A DNA stretch of 64,000 nucleotides. Source: Gammaproteobacteria bacterium. GTDB lineage: Bacteria > Pseudomonadota > Gammaproteobacteria > Steroidobacterales > Foliamicaceae. The stretch lies in the NCBI GenBank assembly GCA_028821145.1, contig JAPPHC010000042.1, positions 28,057 to 92,056 on the forward strand. The letters run 5' to 3'. The notes beneath the pieces were generated by a model. It was not told the DNA's origin. It worked only from the letters and a program-made list of their open reading frames with translations, and did no database searches. The position numbers and the translations under genes are program-made. This document shows, piece by piece, positions 43,969-53,967 of this stretch. Each line of letters starts with the position of its first letter. Position 1 is the stretch's first letter.

Positions 43969-46959
43969 ATGCGGAAACGCAATTACTTCGCCGTCGCGGC
44001 GGCATTTCCAGTGTTCTTTGCCGGCAGCATCGCCGGATGGGCCCAGGACGCCGGGGAAGGCCAGGCCGAAGAACAGGAAATTGAAGAAATCGTCGTAACC
44101 GGCAGCCACATCAAGGGCGCCAACATCACGGGCGCATTGCCCGTATCCGTGATCAGTTCGGAGGAGATCGAGGCCATGGGCGTCGATTCGGGCGACGAAT
44201 TGCTGCAGTTCATACCCGAGCAGGGACAGAACTTCTTCAGCGAAGCCGAGAACATCAGCGGCGGCGTGAACTCCGCCCGCGGAGATATCGGAGCCTTCAA
44301 CCTGCGCAGCCTGGGCACGGGCAACACCCTGGTGCTGCTCAACGGGCGGCGGATGGTCAACGCCGCAAGCTACCAGACCGAGGAGGTCGGCGGCAGCTTC
44401 GTGCCCGTCAATACGGTCAACTCCAATACCCTGCCGGTGTACGGCGTCGACCGCGTCGAGATCCTCAAGGACGGCGCGTCGGCCCTGTACGGCGCCGACG
44501 CCGTGGCCGGCGTCGTCAATCACGTGCTCAGGACCGACCGGGAAGGCATACGGGTCTATGCCCGTTACGGCTGGTACGACGAATTGAGCCGCAAGACCAA
44601 CCGACTTTCTTTGGAATGGGGCGATTTCTTCAACCAGGGCCGCACGCACATCGGTATAACCGCGGATTACTACCTGCGCGACCGCGTCAGCGCCCACGAA
44701 GACGAGCGCTGGGCGGACGCCGATTTCCGCCGACGCATTCCGGCGGACTCCCCGTGGGCGGGCGACACCCGTTTCCGCAATACCAGCGCCAATTCTCTTT
44801 ATGGGCAGTTCGACGTGCGCGTGAGCGCCAGCAGCGTGGGTTTACGCAACACGCTGACCGACAGCGCCGGAGAATTCGAGACTTTTCCGGCCGGCCACGA
44901 GGACTGCGACTGGGACCTGGGCTACGGCACCTGCGGGGCCATCGACGGCAACGGCACCTACCGCTACAACTTTAACGCGACCCGCGATCTTTCCTCCGAC
45001 CTCAAGCGCGGCAACGTGTTCGTGTTCGTCAATCACGATTTCGGCAACGGCCTGGAGAGCTTCTCGGAACTGCACTACTACGCCTCCGACACCCACATGT
45101 TCCGCCATGCCTCGGCGCCGTTCAGCTCGGTCAAGCTGAGGGTGGGGCCGCAGAACTACTACAACCCCTTCGGCCCCTGCGGCTCGCCCAACCGCCTCCC
45201 TGAATCCGTGATTCCGCGCGTTCCCTGCGAGGGCCTGGAACTGGAGATCGACAACTACCGGTTCGCCCAGGTGCCGCGGATCGTCGAGAACGACGGCAGC
45301 GTCGTGCGCGTGCTCCAGGGCCTGCGGGGCCAGGCCGGCCGCTGGGACTGGGAAGGCGCGCTGCTCTGGTCGCGCGCGGAGCGGGAGGACCTGACCCGCA
45401 ACCGCGTTTCCAATCTGCTGATCGCGGAGGCCCTGTTCGATCCGACTCCCAACGCGTACAACCCGTTTAGCGGCGGCGTGGACAGCAACATCGAACGCGC
45501 GCTGGTAGATGTCTACAGAAACAACGAGATGACGCTGCTCCTTTCGGACTTCAAGGTCTCCACGAACGAGCTGTTCCGGCTTCCCTGGGGATCGGCGGGC
45601 GGTCTTGCCGGCGTGGAATTCCGCCGCGAGACCTTTGAAGACGATCGCGACCCGAGGCTGGACGGCACCATCGTGTTTACCGACTACCAGGGCGATACCT
45701 ATCCCTACGTCTCCGACGTGGTCAATTCCAGCCCCACGCCCGACGGTTCGGGCGACCGGAACGTAACTTCACTGTTTACCGAACTGCAATTGCCGCTGAT
45801 GAACAACATCGACGTGCAGCTTGCCGCGCGTTACGAGAATTTCTCCGATGTCGGAAGCACGGTGGTGGGCAAAGTTGCCGCAGGCTGGCAGATTTCGCCG
45901 ACGCTTCTCCTGCGCGCGTCCTGGTCGGAAGCATTCCGGGCCCCCAACCTGGTAACGATCAACGAGGAAATCGTTGCGCGGCAGAACACCCGCAACGACT
46001 ATGCCTGCATCTATGCGGCCGAGAATGGCGGCGATCCCGAACAGGACACACTGGATTGCCGCAACAGCACCCAGCGGATCGCGCAGGGAAGCTCGCTGCT
46101 GGAACCCGAGCGCTCCGATAACTATTCGATCGGCATCGCAGTCCAGCCCATGGACACGCTGACGCTCACGCTGGACATGTGGTCCATCAAGAAGGAAGAC
46201 ACGATCGGCCTGCTGGGCGAAGAGAACCACACCGTGCTCGACCTGCTGATGCGCCTGAGAAACGGACCCGGCAACTGCGGCGGCGAATTCAACCCGGCCG
46301 TGGTGCGCGAAACGGAAGTCGCCGATGACGAGGCGGCGATCTACCGGGCGGCGGGCATCTGTCCTGGCGGCCTGATCCGCTACATCGACGACAAGTACGT
46401 CAACCTGGATACGCGCACGCTCCGCGGCTGGGACGTAAGCCTCCGCTATGCGCTCGAAACGCGGGTGGGCGATTTCAACCTGACCTACCTGGCTTCTTTC
46501 CTGACCAAGTTCGACCAGGTGCCGGGCGGCCAGGCCGCCGAACTCGTTGCCGCCAAGGAAGAAGGCCTGATTCCGGCGAGCATTCCCGTAGCCGGCTTCG
46601 CGGACCTGCTGCAGAAGGACGGCAACCAGAAGGCCCGCCACACGCTGTTTCTCAGTTGGCGGCGGGACCCGTTGCGCGTCGCCCTTTCAGGCCGCAATAT
46701 CGGGAACTTCTACCAGAACTCGCTGACCCTGAATGACGGGCAGTTGTACTGGATTCCGTCCGTCACAACCTGGAACGCCACCATCGACTACAACTGGGAG
46801 CTGGCCGACAGGGACTGGCGGCTGCGGCTGGGCGTCAACAACGTGTTCGACAAGCGGGCGCCGCTGGCGGACCGATTCTTCGGTTACTTCGCCGACGCGC
46901 ACCGCGACTTCGGCCGCAACTATTACCTGCAGCTGCGCGTAACGCAGGACAACGACTAG
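43969..46959 (+). CDS. TonB-dependent receptor
   Basis: 'EIEEIVVTGSHIKGANITGALPVSVISSEEIEAMG', 'LRSLGTGNTLVLLNGRRMVN', 'VDRVEILKDGASALYGADAVAGVVNHVLR'. Confidence 0.94.
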   Translation: MRKRNYFAVAAAFPVFFAGSIAGWAQDAGEGQAEEQEIEEIVVTGSHIKGANITGALPVSVISSEEIEAMGVDSGDELLQFIPEQGQNFFSEAENISGGVNSARGDIGAFNLRSLGTGNTLVLLNGRRMVNAASYQTEEVGGSFVPVNTVNSNTLPVYGVDRVEILKDGASALYGADAVAGVVNHVLRTDREGIRVYARYGWYDELSRKTNRLSLEWGDFFNQGRTHIGITADYYLRDRVSAHEDERWADADFRRRIPADSPWAGDTRFRNTSANSLYGQFDVRVSASSVGLRNTLTDSAGEFETFPAGHEDCDWDLGYGTCGAIDGNGTYRYNFNATRDLSSDLKRGNVFVFVNHDFGNGLESFSELHYYASDTHMFRHASAPFSSVKLRVGPQNYYNPFGPCGSPNRLPESVIPRVPCEGLELEIDNYRFAQVPRIVENDGSVVRVLQGLRGQAGRWDWEGALLWSRAEREDLTRNRVSNLLIAEALFDPTPNAYNPFSGGVDSNIERALVDVYRNNEMTLLLSDFKVSTNELFRLPWGSAGGLAGVEFRRETFEDDRDPRLDGTIVFTDYQGDTYPYVSDVVNSSPTPDGSGDRNVTSLFTELQLPLMNNIDVQLAARYENFSDVGSTVVGKVAAGWQISPTLLLRASWSEAFRAPNLVTINEEIVARQNTRNDYACIYAAENGGDPEQDTLDCRNSTQRIAQGSSLLEPERSDNYSIGIAVQPMDTLTLTLDMWSIKKEDTIGLLGEENHTVLDLLMRLRNGPGNCGGEFNPAVVRETEVADDEAAIYRAAGICPGGLIRYIDDKYVNLDTRTLRGWDVSLRYALETRVGDFNLTYLASFLTKFDQVPGGQAAELVAAKEEGLIPASIPVAGFADLLQKDGNQKARHTLFLSWRRDPLRVALSGRNIGNFYQNSLTLNDGQLYWIPSVTTWNATIDYNWELADRDWRLRLGVNNVFDKRAPLADRFFGYFADAHRDFGRNYYLQLRVTQDND

Positions 46960-47804
46960 GCGCCGGCGGCGCGGATAGCGCCCGCCACAAGGTCCACGAA
47001 GTCCGCTTCAGTGCGGACGTGCTGCACGTCCCGTGCGGGCACCGTGTAGCCGTGCTCACTGGCGATGGCGGCATACAGAGGCCGCCGGTGGGCGATCAGG
47101 CGCGGGAAGGCCCACAGCGTGAAATCGTCGGGCGAGGCCTTTTCGATCTCGTCGAGATTCCGTTCCTTCAGGAAATCAGGCAACGAACGCTCGAGAAACC
47201 CGGGCGAGTAATACATGGGCTTGGGCGCCTTGCGGGCCCGTTCCACCAGCTTTTCCTCATCCTCGGTCGATGCCTTGAGGTACAGAATCACGGTGTTGTC
47301 TACAAGAGTCTCAAGCGCTCCCGCGTCGTCCAGTTCGCAAATGCTGCCACCGGCGTCATTCACGAAGTGCATGTAGCCGTAGATACGCTCGGCCTTCTCG
47401 ATGAACGACGCCACGTCGCGCATCGCCCGGGCTTCCGCGTCACGGTGCAGCTCCTGGCGCCGCCGGAACTCCTTCAGCGGCAGCCCGCCGAGATCGGGAT
47501 TGCCCAGCTTGCCCAGGAAGGTGGAGATTGGCCTGAGGTTGTGTACGGTGATGTTGCTTTCGATGTATATGGAATCGCTGCGTAGCAGGTCGCGAAGAAA
47601 GGGCACTTCCATCGCGCGCAGCTTGATGTTGTCGAGTATCGGCTCGCGCAGATACTGGGTGCCGATGCGGTAGTCGCCGGAATAGATGAACCAGCGGGTC
47701 GCGGGCAGGCGGTTGGCGAGCACCGTCTTGCCCACGCCCGACATGCCCATCAGCGTGACGGACTTGCGCGGCGCGTTTCTGAACTCTTCGGCCGACATTC
47801 GCAT
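46956..47804 (-). CDS. P-loop ATPase/kinase-like protein
   Basis: 'KSVTLMGMSGVGKTVLANRLP' Walker A; no closer family recognised. Confidence 0.65.
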   Translation of the reverse strand: MRMSAEEFRNAPRKSVTLMGMSGVGKTVLANRLPATRWFIYSGDYRIGTQYLREPILDNIKLRAMEVPFLRDLLRSDSIYIESNITVHNLRPISTFLGKLGNPDLGGLPLKEFRRRQELHRDAEARAMRDVASFIEKAERIYGYMHFVNDAGGSICELDDAGALETLVDNTVILYLKASTEDEEKLVERARKAPKPMYYSPGFLERSLPDFLKERNLDEIEKASPDDFTLWAFPRLIAHRRPLYAAIASEHGYTVPARDVQHVRTEADFVDLVAGAIRAAGA

Positions 47805-47832
47805 GGCGCGATTGTATGCGCTGCCGCTCGAT

Positions 47833-47838
47833 TAGAAT
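47833..47838 (+). promoter_or_regulatory. putative -10 box (TAGAAT) upstream of peroxiredoxin gene
   Basis: ATTAGAATG about 33 bp upstream of the start codon. Confidence 0.3.
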
Positions 47839-47870
47839 GTTGCTTCTTTTTTGCTTCCGGGAGGACCAGC

Positions 47871-48353
47871 ATGAGTATCGAGAAAGGTCAGTCAATGCCC
47901 GAGGGCGGGTTTGGCGTCATGACCGACGGCAGCCCCGGCCGGATCACCACCGACGAATTATTCAAGGGCAGGAAAGTGGTTCTGTTTTCAGTGCCGGGCG
48001 CGTTTACGCCCACCTGCTCGAACGAGCACCTGCCGGGATATGTCAACAATGCCGGCGCCTTGCAGGCCAAGGGCGTGGACCAGATCGCCTGCATGGCCGT
48101 CAACGACGTATTCGTGATGGACGCCTGGGGCCGTTCCGCCGGCGCCGGCGATTCGGTACTGATGCTGGCCGACGGCAACGGAGACTACACCCGGGCGCTT
48201 GGCCTGGAGCTGGATGCTTCCGGATTCGGCATGGGAATGCGCGGCCAGCGTTTCTCCATCGTGGTCGACGACGGGGTCGTCACGGAACTCAACCTGGAAA
48301 ACGGCGGGGGGCTGAGCTGCTCTTCGGCCGAGACCGCGCTCGAACAGCTTTGA
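47871..48353 (+). CDS. peroxiredoxin (AhpC/TSA, Prx5-like)
   Basis: 'VVLFSVPGAFTPTCSNEHLPGYVNNA' peroxidatic Cys motif. Confidence 0.95.
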   Translation: MSIEKGQSMPEGGFGVMTDGSPGRITTDELFKGRKVVLFSVPGAFTPTCSNEHLPGYVNNAGALQAKGVDQIACMAVNDVFVMDAWGRSAGAGDSVLMLADGNGDYTRALGLELDASGFGMGMRGQRFSIVVDDGVVTELNLENGGGLSCSSAETALEQL

Positions 48354-49369
48354 GTCAGGACATCCCGGATACCCAGCGGCAGGTACTGCTGAGCCGCTAC
48401 CCCGAGGGCGTACCGGAGACGTCCGACTTCAGGCTTGCCGAAGGGCCGGTGCCGCGGCCCGGTGAAGGGGAATTCCTTTCCCGCACGCTTTACCTCTCGC
48501 TGGATCCCTATCTGCGCGGCGTGATTTCCGGCCGCCACCTGTACGCCGAGAGGGTGCAAACCGGCGACGTCATGCCCGGGCGAACGGTCGCGCAGGTGGT
48601 CGAATCCCGCCACCCGGACTTCGCTCCGGGCGACATCGCGGTCTGCTCCAACGGCTGGCAGGAATACGGGCTCAGCACCGGCGCCATCGACCTGCGCAAA
48701 CTGGACCCGGACGCCGCTCCCGTCAGCACGGGTATAGGAATACTGGGCATGCCGGGACTGACCGCCTGGGCCGGGCTCCTGCACCTGGGAGAGCCCATGC
48801 CGGGCGAGACCGTGCTGGTGTCGGCGGCATGCGGACCCGTGGGCTGCATGGTGGGCCAATTGGCGCGCATTGCCGGCTGCCGGGCGATCGGGATCGCCGG
48901 CGGCCCCGAGAAGTGCGCCATCGTGAAGGACGAGTTCGGCTTTGCCGAATGCGTCGACTACAAGACCGGCGAACTGGGCGATAAACTGAAGGCCGCCTGC
49001 CCGGACGGCATTGACGTGTATTTCGACAACGTCGGCGGCGAAGTGCTGACCGCGGCAATGGCCAATCTGGCCCAGGGCGCCCGGGTCGTCCTGTGCGGAA
49101 TGATGAGCGGCTACAACAACACGGGGCCACCGCCCCCGGGCCCCAGCCTGATCCCACTGGTCATGGCCCGCGCGACCGTCCGGGGACTGGTCGTCTATGA
49201 CCATGAGGACAAGCAGCAGGACTTTCTCCGCGCTTGCACCCGCTGGCTACAGGAAGGGCGAATTCGTTATCGCGAGGACATCGCCGACGGTATCGAGAAG
49301 GCGCCGGAAGCGTTCTGCCGGCTGATGCGCGGCAAGAACGTCGGCAAGGCGCTGGTGCAGTTCGCTTAG
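48350..49369 (+). CDS. NADP-dependent MDR-family oxidoreductase (2-alkenal/prostaglandin reductase-like)
   Basis: 'GMPGLTAWAGLLHLGEPMPGETVLVSAACGPVGCMVGQLARIAG', 'VYFDNVGGEVLTAAMANL'; putative TTG start overlapping the previous stop. Confidence 0.92.
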   Translation: MSQDIPDTQRQVLLSRYPEGVPETSDFRLAEGPVPRPGEGEFLSRTLYLSLDPYLRGVISGRHLYAERVQTGDVMPGRTVAQVVESRHPDFAPGDIAVCSNGWQEYGLSTGAIDLRKLDPDAAPVSTGIGILGMPGLTAWAGLLHLGEPMPGETVLVSAACGPVGCMVGQLARIAGCRAIGIAGGPEKCAIVKDEFGFAECVDYKTGELGDKLKAACPDGIDVYFDNVGGEVLTAAMANLAQGARVVLCGMMSGYNNTGPPPPGPSLIPLVMARATVRGLVVYDHEDKQQDFLRACTRWLQEGRIRYREDIADGIEKAPEAFCRLMRGKNVGKALVQFA

Positions 49370-49382
49370 GCCGGCGCCTGCC

Positions 49383-49949
49383 GTGAGCCGCAAGCCGGAC
49401 CTTAAGGAGGAACTGCTCAGGTTCTGGTTCGAGGAGTCCGGCCCCGAACTGTGGTTCGCGAAAAGCGACGAATTCGATCGCACCATACGCGAGCGTTTTC
49501 TCGCGGACTACGAGGCCGCCGCGCGCGGCGACTACGATGACTGGCAGAACAGCGGCGCCGGCGGCGTGGCTCTTTGCCTGCTGATGGATCAGTTCCCTCG
49601 CAACCTGTTTCGCGACGACGCGCGCGCGTTTGCAACCGACGCCAGGGCGCTGTCAGTAGCACGGCACGCGGTCGACGCGGGGCTCGACATGGAAGAGGGC
49701 ATGAGCAGGGACATGCGGAAGTTCCTCTACCTTCCATTCGAGCACAGCGAGGACCTCGACGACCAGCGGCTTTGCATGAAGCTCATGGCCGAACGCCTGG
49801 ATCCCGTCGGAGAGGATCTGGACTGGGCCCGCAAGCACTTCGTCATCATCGAACGCTTCGGCCGTTTCCCCCACCGCAACGAAGCGCTGGGTCGCGAATC
49901 CACCCCCGAAGAACTGGAGTTCCTTAAAAAACCCGACTCCAGCTTCTAG
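49383..49949 (+). CDS. DUF924 family protein
   Basis: 'LLRFWFEESGPELWFAKSDEFDRTIRERF', 'LLMDQFPRNLFRDDARAFATD', 'FGRFPHRNEALGRESTPEELEFL'. Confidence 0.92.
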   Translation: MSRKPDLKEELLRFWFEESGPELWFAKSDEFDRTIRERFLADYEAAARGDYDDWQNSGAGGVALCLLMDQFPRNLFRDDARAFATDARALSVARHAVDAGLDMEEGMSRDMRKFLYLPFEHSEDLDDQRLCMKLMAERLDPVGEDLDWARKHFVIIERFGRFPHRNEALGRESTPEELEFLKKPDSSF

Positions 49950-50503
49950 CCCGCGGGGAATGGGCAGGATTCTTCTTTTTCCACCAGGTCGAAGGTGAAC
50001 AGCATCTTGGCCATGCCGGTCAGCACCGCCATGACCATGCCCAGCTCCATGATTTCCGCCGGGCTGAAATGCCGCCTCAGGCGCTCATGCAGGGCCTCGT
50101 CGAGTGAGCCGCCGGGATTCGTGAGCACCATCTGGTCTGCCAGTGCGAGAGCGGCCCGCTCGCGCTCGGAGAACGGGCCGCTTTCGTATTCATCAAGCCG
50201 GTCAATCTGCTCCTGCTTAACCCCCGCCGCCAGCGCGTCCGGACGATTGCCCTGGTTGCAGAAACGGCAGCCGTGGGTGGTCGAAAGGCGCAGGCGGGCC
50301 AGTTCCTTGATGACCCGCTCCACGCGGCCGCCATTGAACAGCCGCTCGTAGAACTCGCCGTACCAGTCGTACAACTCCGGCGCGTGCGCCATGATCTCGA
50401 ACCAGGTGGCGTCGCCACGAAGCGCCATCGAGCGCTCCCATCCCTGCCGGATATGCTCCGGCATGTCCTCCGGAGCGATGCGCGGAAGCTGCGGCTGCGG
50501 CAT
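49946..50503 (-). CDS. carboxymuconolactone decarboxylase-like (AhpD-fold) protein
   Basis: 'RVIKELARLRLSTTHGCRFCNQGNRPDA' with CxxC-type region. Confidence 0.85.
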   Translation of the reverse strand: MPQPQLPRIAPEDMPEHIRQGWERSMALRGDATWFEIMAHAPELYDWYGEFYERLFNGGRVERVIKELARLRLSTTHGCRFCNQGNRPDALAAGVKQEQIDRLDEYESGPFSERERAALALADQMVLTNPGGSLDEALHERLRRHFSPAEIMELGMVMAVLTGMAKMLFTFDLVEKEESCPFPAG

Positions 50504-50506
50504 TCG

Positions 50507-51259
50507 CTACCCGAGCAGTGGAGCCACGAATGCGTGGGCGCTGTGGATCAGGTTACCCATGGTCGCCGCCGCTTCCGGCGCACCGGGTTTGAAGATGCCG
50601 AGGAAGGCTTCGATGATCAGACCGGCCCAGATCGCAAACACCCAGGGGCGCACGCGATAGATGCTGCGGCGCATGGCGTCGTCCTGCTCCTGGGTAATCG
50701 AACCCTGGCTCAGCGCGCGCACGCCGGCGATAAACCCGGGGAGGAAGATGCGGATCATTACGCCGCACAGAACCATGAACGCGAAGACGATCAGCTTGGG
50801 CGCAAGCCAGGGCGCCTCATCCAGCCGTCCGGTGGAGACGGACCACCACACGGAAACCACGATCGCGGCAATCAGGAACCAGCGGAACCAAAGGTCCAGC
50901 TTGGTGAGCAACGGCATGAAGCTGGCGTTGTGCCTGAAGTGCATGATCAGCAGCACGGTGAACCACACCGGGCCCAGCAATACGATCATCGCGTACTGCC
51001 AGGGGGGATGGGATACCCCTACGTATTCCGAGAGAATGCCCCCCACGGTAAGCATCATGCTCAGGCACAGACGCGGCAGGAGGTCGATCCACATCATGAT
51101 GCGCGACGCCATGAACCGTTGGTCCGGAGTGTTCGAGCGGTTGAGGATCATTCGGGTGGAATAAAACACGCCGATGTCGCCCCCCAGCCAGTACGCAAAC
51201 AGCACCAGGTGAAGAATCAGCCAGATGGTGTGGCCGAGATCGCCTTCAGCTCCAGTCAT
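50507..51259 (-). CDS. hypothetical multi-pass membrane protein
   Basis: 'HLVLFAYWLGGDIGVFYSTRMIL' and multiple TM segments; related to 33556-34221. Confidence 0.7.
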   Translation of the reverse strand: MTGAEGDLGHTIWLILHLVLFAYWLGGDIGVFYSTRMILNRSNTPDQRFMASRIMMWIDLLPRLCLSMMLTVGGILSEYVGVSHPPWQYAMIVLLGPVWFTVLLIMHFRHNASFMPLLTKLDLWFRWFLIAAIVVSVWWSVSTGRLDEAPWLAPKLIVFAFMVLCGVMIRIFLPGFIAGVRALSQGSITQEQDDAMRRSIYRVRPWVFAIWAGLIIEAFLGIFKPGAPEAAATMGNLIHSAHAFVAPLLG

Positions 51260-51343
51260 AAACATTCCCCTCCGTTAATCCGGCGCATAGTGTAGCGTCC
51301 AATTGGGCCAATGCCTACCTGTTTACCTGCGCCAAGAGCGGGG

Positions 51344-51349
51344 TAGAAT
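51344..51349 (+). promoter_or_regulatory. putative -10 box (TAGAAT) upstream of etfB
   Basis: GTAGAATTCGCCG about 40 bp upstream of the start codon; shared 12-mer with 43935. Confidence 0.3.
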
Positions 51350-51387
51350 TCGCCGTTCCGTAACGGCTGCAGGGTTTCCGCGGAAGA

Positions 51388-52140
51388 ATGCGCAAGATAC
51401 TGGTTACGCTCAAGCGCGTCGTGGACTACAACGTCCGCGTGCGGGTGAAGCCCGACGGCAGTGGCGTGGCGGTCGAGGGCCTGAAGATGAGCGTCAACCC
51501 GTTCGACGAGATCGCGCTTGAGGAGGCCCTGCGCATGCGCGAGCGCGGGGAGGCCGGCGAAATCCTGGCCGTGACGATCGGCGGCGACGAGTGCCAGCAA
51601 CAACTGCGCACCGGACTGGCCATGGGCGCGGACCGGGCCCTGCTGGTCAAATGCGAAGGCGAGGTCGAGCCACTGGCGGCGGCCGGCATACTGCTGGAAG
51701 TGATCCGGCGCGAGGAGCCGGACATCGTCATCATGGGCAAACAGGCCATTGATGATGACTGCAACCAGACCGGCCAGATGCTGGCCACGCTGTGGGGGCG
51801 GCCGCAGGCCACGTTCGCATCCGAGGTAAAGCTGAACGGCGACACGGCCCGGGTTACCCGTGAAGTGGACGCCGGACTGGAAACCCTGGAAGTCCGGTTG
51901 CCGGCGGTTATCACCACCGACCTGCGACTGAACGAGCCCCGCTACATCAAGCTGCCGGACATCATGAAGGCCCGGCGCAAGCCGCTTGAAACGCTGGAGG
52001 CCGACGACATGGGACTTACCGCGCCGCCGGCGCTGAAGGCACTTGCGTACGAGCCGCCGGAGCAGCGACAAAAGGGCGTTGTGGTTGAAGACGTGCCGGC
52101 GCTGATGGGCATGCTGCGCGAACGCGGATTTTTGAATTGA
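51388..52140 (+). CDS. etfB: electron transfer flavoprotein beta subunit
   Basis: 'MRKILVTLKRVVDYNVRVRVKPDGSGVAVEGLKMSVNPFDEIALEEALRMRE', 'KQAIDDDCNQTGQMLA'. Confidence 0.96.
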   Translation: MRKILVTLKRVVDYNVRVRVKPDGSGVAVEGLKMSVNPFDEIALEEALRMRERGEAGEILAVTIGGDECQQQLRTGLAMGADRALLVKCEGEVEPLAAAGILLEVIRREEPDIVIMGKQAIDDDCNQTGQMLATLWGRPQATFASEVKLNGDTARVTREVDAGLETLEVRLPAVITTDLRLNEPRYIKLPDIMKARRKPLETLEADDMGLTAPPALKALAYEPPEQRQKGVVVEDVPALMGMLRERGFLN

Positions 52141-52149
52141 GGTAGCGGT

Positions 52150-53100
52150 GTGAGCGCAGTACTCATAGTCGCCGAGCATGATGGGCAGACTCTGCACACC
52201 GGTGTCGCGAGAGTTGCAAGCTGCGGCCTGGCGATCGGCGCGGACCGCCTGGACGTGGCGGTGCTCGGCCGGGATTGCGGCGATGTGGCGCAGCAGGCCG
52301 CGCAAATTGAAGGTGTTTCCCGTGTCCTGTGCCTGGACCGGGGCGAAAACGCAAACCCGCTGGCCGCGGTCCAGGCGCCGCAGATTGCGGCGCTGGCCGG
52401 GATAGGCTACAGCCATGTGCTCGGGCCCTCCACGACCTTCGGCAAGGACCTGATGCCGCGCGTGGCGGCGCTGCTGGGCGTGCCGCAGGTCAGCGACATC
52501 ATGAGCGTGGAGGGCGAGCGCCGGTTCAAGCGCCCGATCTATGCGGGCAACGCCGTTCTTACCGTGGAGGCGCCCGCCGAACACATCGTGGTCGGGACCG
52601 CGCGCCTGGCTTCCTGGCCGGCCGCCGCGGAAGGCGGCGAGGCCGCCATCGAGGAGGCGCAAACGGACGCGGAACTGCCGGACCATACGAGCTGGCTGGA
52701 ACTGAAGTCGGCCGAATCCGAACGCCCCGACCTGCAAAGCGCCAGCGTGGTCGTTTCCGGCGGACGGGCGCTGGGCAGCTCCGAGAATTTCTCGCTGCTC
52801 TACGATCTTGCGGACCGCCTGGGGGCCGCGGTCGGCGCCTCGCGCGCGGCGGTGGACGCGGGCTACGTCTCCAACGACATGCAGGTGGGGCAGACGGGCA
52901 AGATCATCGCTCCGGATCTGTATTTCGCGATCGGCATTTCCGGCGCCATACAGCACCTGACCGGGATCAAGGACGCGGGCGTGATCGTGGCGATCAACAA
53001 GGACCCGGAGGCCCCGATCTTCGAGATCGCCGACATCGGCCTGGTGGGCGACCTGTTTGCGATCGTTCCGGAGATCCAGGCCGCAGTGGAGGGCTCCTGA
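52150..53100 (+). CDS. etfA: electron transfer flavoprotein alpha subunit
   Basis: C-terminal FAD domain '[39 protein letters not shown]...[59 protein letters not shown]'. Confidence 0.96.
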   Translation: MSAVLIVAEHDGQTLHTGVARVASCGLAIGADRLDVAVLGRDCGDVAQQAAQIEGVSRVLCLDRGENANPLAAVQAPQIAALAGIGYSHVLGPSTTFGKDLMPRVAALLGVPQVSDIMSVEGERRFKRPIYAGNAVLTVEAPAEHIVVGTARLASWPAAAEGGEAAIEEAQTDAELPDHTSWLELKSAESERPDLQSASVVVSGGRALGSSENFSLLYDLADRLGAAVGASRAAVDAGYVSNDMQVGQTGKIIAPDLYFAIGISGAIQHLTGIKDAGVIVAINKDPEAPIFEIADIGLVGDLFAIVPEIQAAVEGS

Positions 53101-53967
53101 GTGGCCGCTCTGTTGCTGAATCCGGAAGAACTGTATTCCGCCATCGAGGCCGGCGAGGCCCGGGCGGTGGACTGCCGCTTCGACCTGATGAATCCGGACG
53201 GAGGCCGCGCACTTTGGGCCGATAGCCACATCCCCGGGGCGCCGTATGCGGACCTCGACCACGATCTCGCCGGACATGCGTCGGGGGAGGGCGGGCGCCA
53301 TCCGCTTCCCGAACCCGCGGAATTTGCGACCACGCTGGGTCGCTGGGGCATCAAACCCGATACATTGGTAGTGGCATACGACAACATGGGCTGTGCGATT
53401 GCCGGACGACTCTGGTGGATGATGAACTGGATGGGACACGAGCGCGCCGGGCTGCTGGATGGCGGAATCCAGGCCTGGAAAGAAGCGGACCTTCCGCTTG
53501 AGCGCGCCGAACCGATCATCGAGCCTGCGGACTATCCGGTCGGGGGCCACTGCCGACCGGTCGTGGGGCTTACCGAAGTGGAGCGCGCGGCGCTTGCCGG
53601 CGGCATGCGCATGCTGGACGCCCGCGACGGCGCCCGCTATCAGGGCCTCTCGGAACCGCTGGATTCACAGGCGGGCCACGTACCCGGCGCGATCAATGCC
53701 TTCTTCCGCGAGAACCTGGACGCCAGCGGGCGCTTCCGGTCCCCGGACGAGCTCCGCAAGCTTTACCTGGATCTCCTGGGCGGCGCCGATCCTTCCGCCG
53801 CCTGCGTCATGTGCGGTTCCGGCGTAACGGCCTGCCACGATCTGTTCGCGATGGAGTTGGCCGATCTCGGCGGCGCGGCGCTGTATCCCGGTTCCTGGAG
53901 CGAATGGTCGCAATCCGATGATCGTCCGATAGCGCGCGGCCCGGAACCCGGAGGACCCGCCTCATGA
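53101..53967 (+). CDS. sulfurtransferase (rhodanese / 3-mercaptopyruvate type, two domains)
   Basis: '[34 protein letters not shown]', '[17 protein letters not shown]' catalytic Cys loop. Confidence 0.92.
   Translation: MAALLLNPEELYSAIEAGEARAVDCRFDLMNPDGGRALWADSHIPGAPYADLDHDLAGHASGEGGRHPLPEPAEFATTLGRWGIKPDTLVVAYDNMGCAIAGRLWWMMNWMGHERAGLLDGGIQAWKEADLPLERAEPIIEPADYPVGGHCRPVVGLTEVERAALAGGMRMLDARDGARYQGLSEPLDSQAGHVPGAINAFFRENLDASGRFRSPDELRKLYLDLLGGADPSAACVMCGSGVTACHDLFAMELADLGGAALYPGSWSEWSQSDDRPIARGPEPGGPAS

Noticed and set aside
51256-53550. 764-aa minus-strand ORF antisense to etfB/etfA
   Set aside because: Shadow ORF opposite two strongly supported genes; low-information composition.
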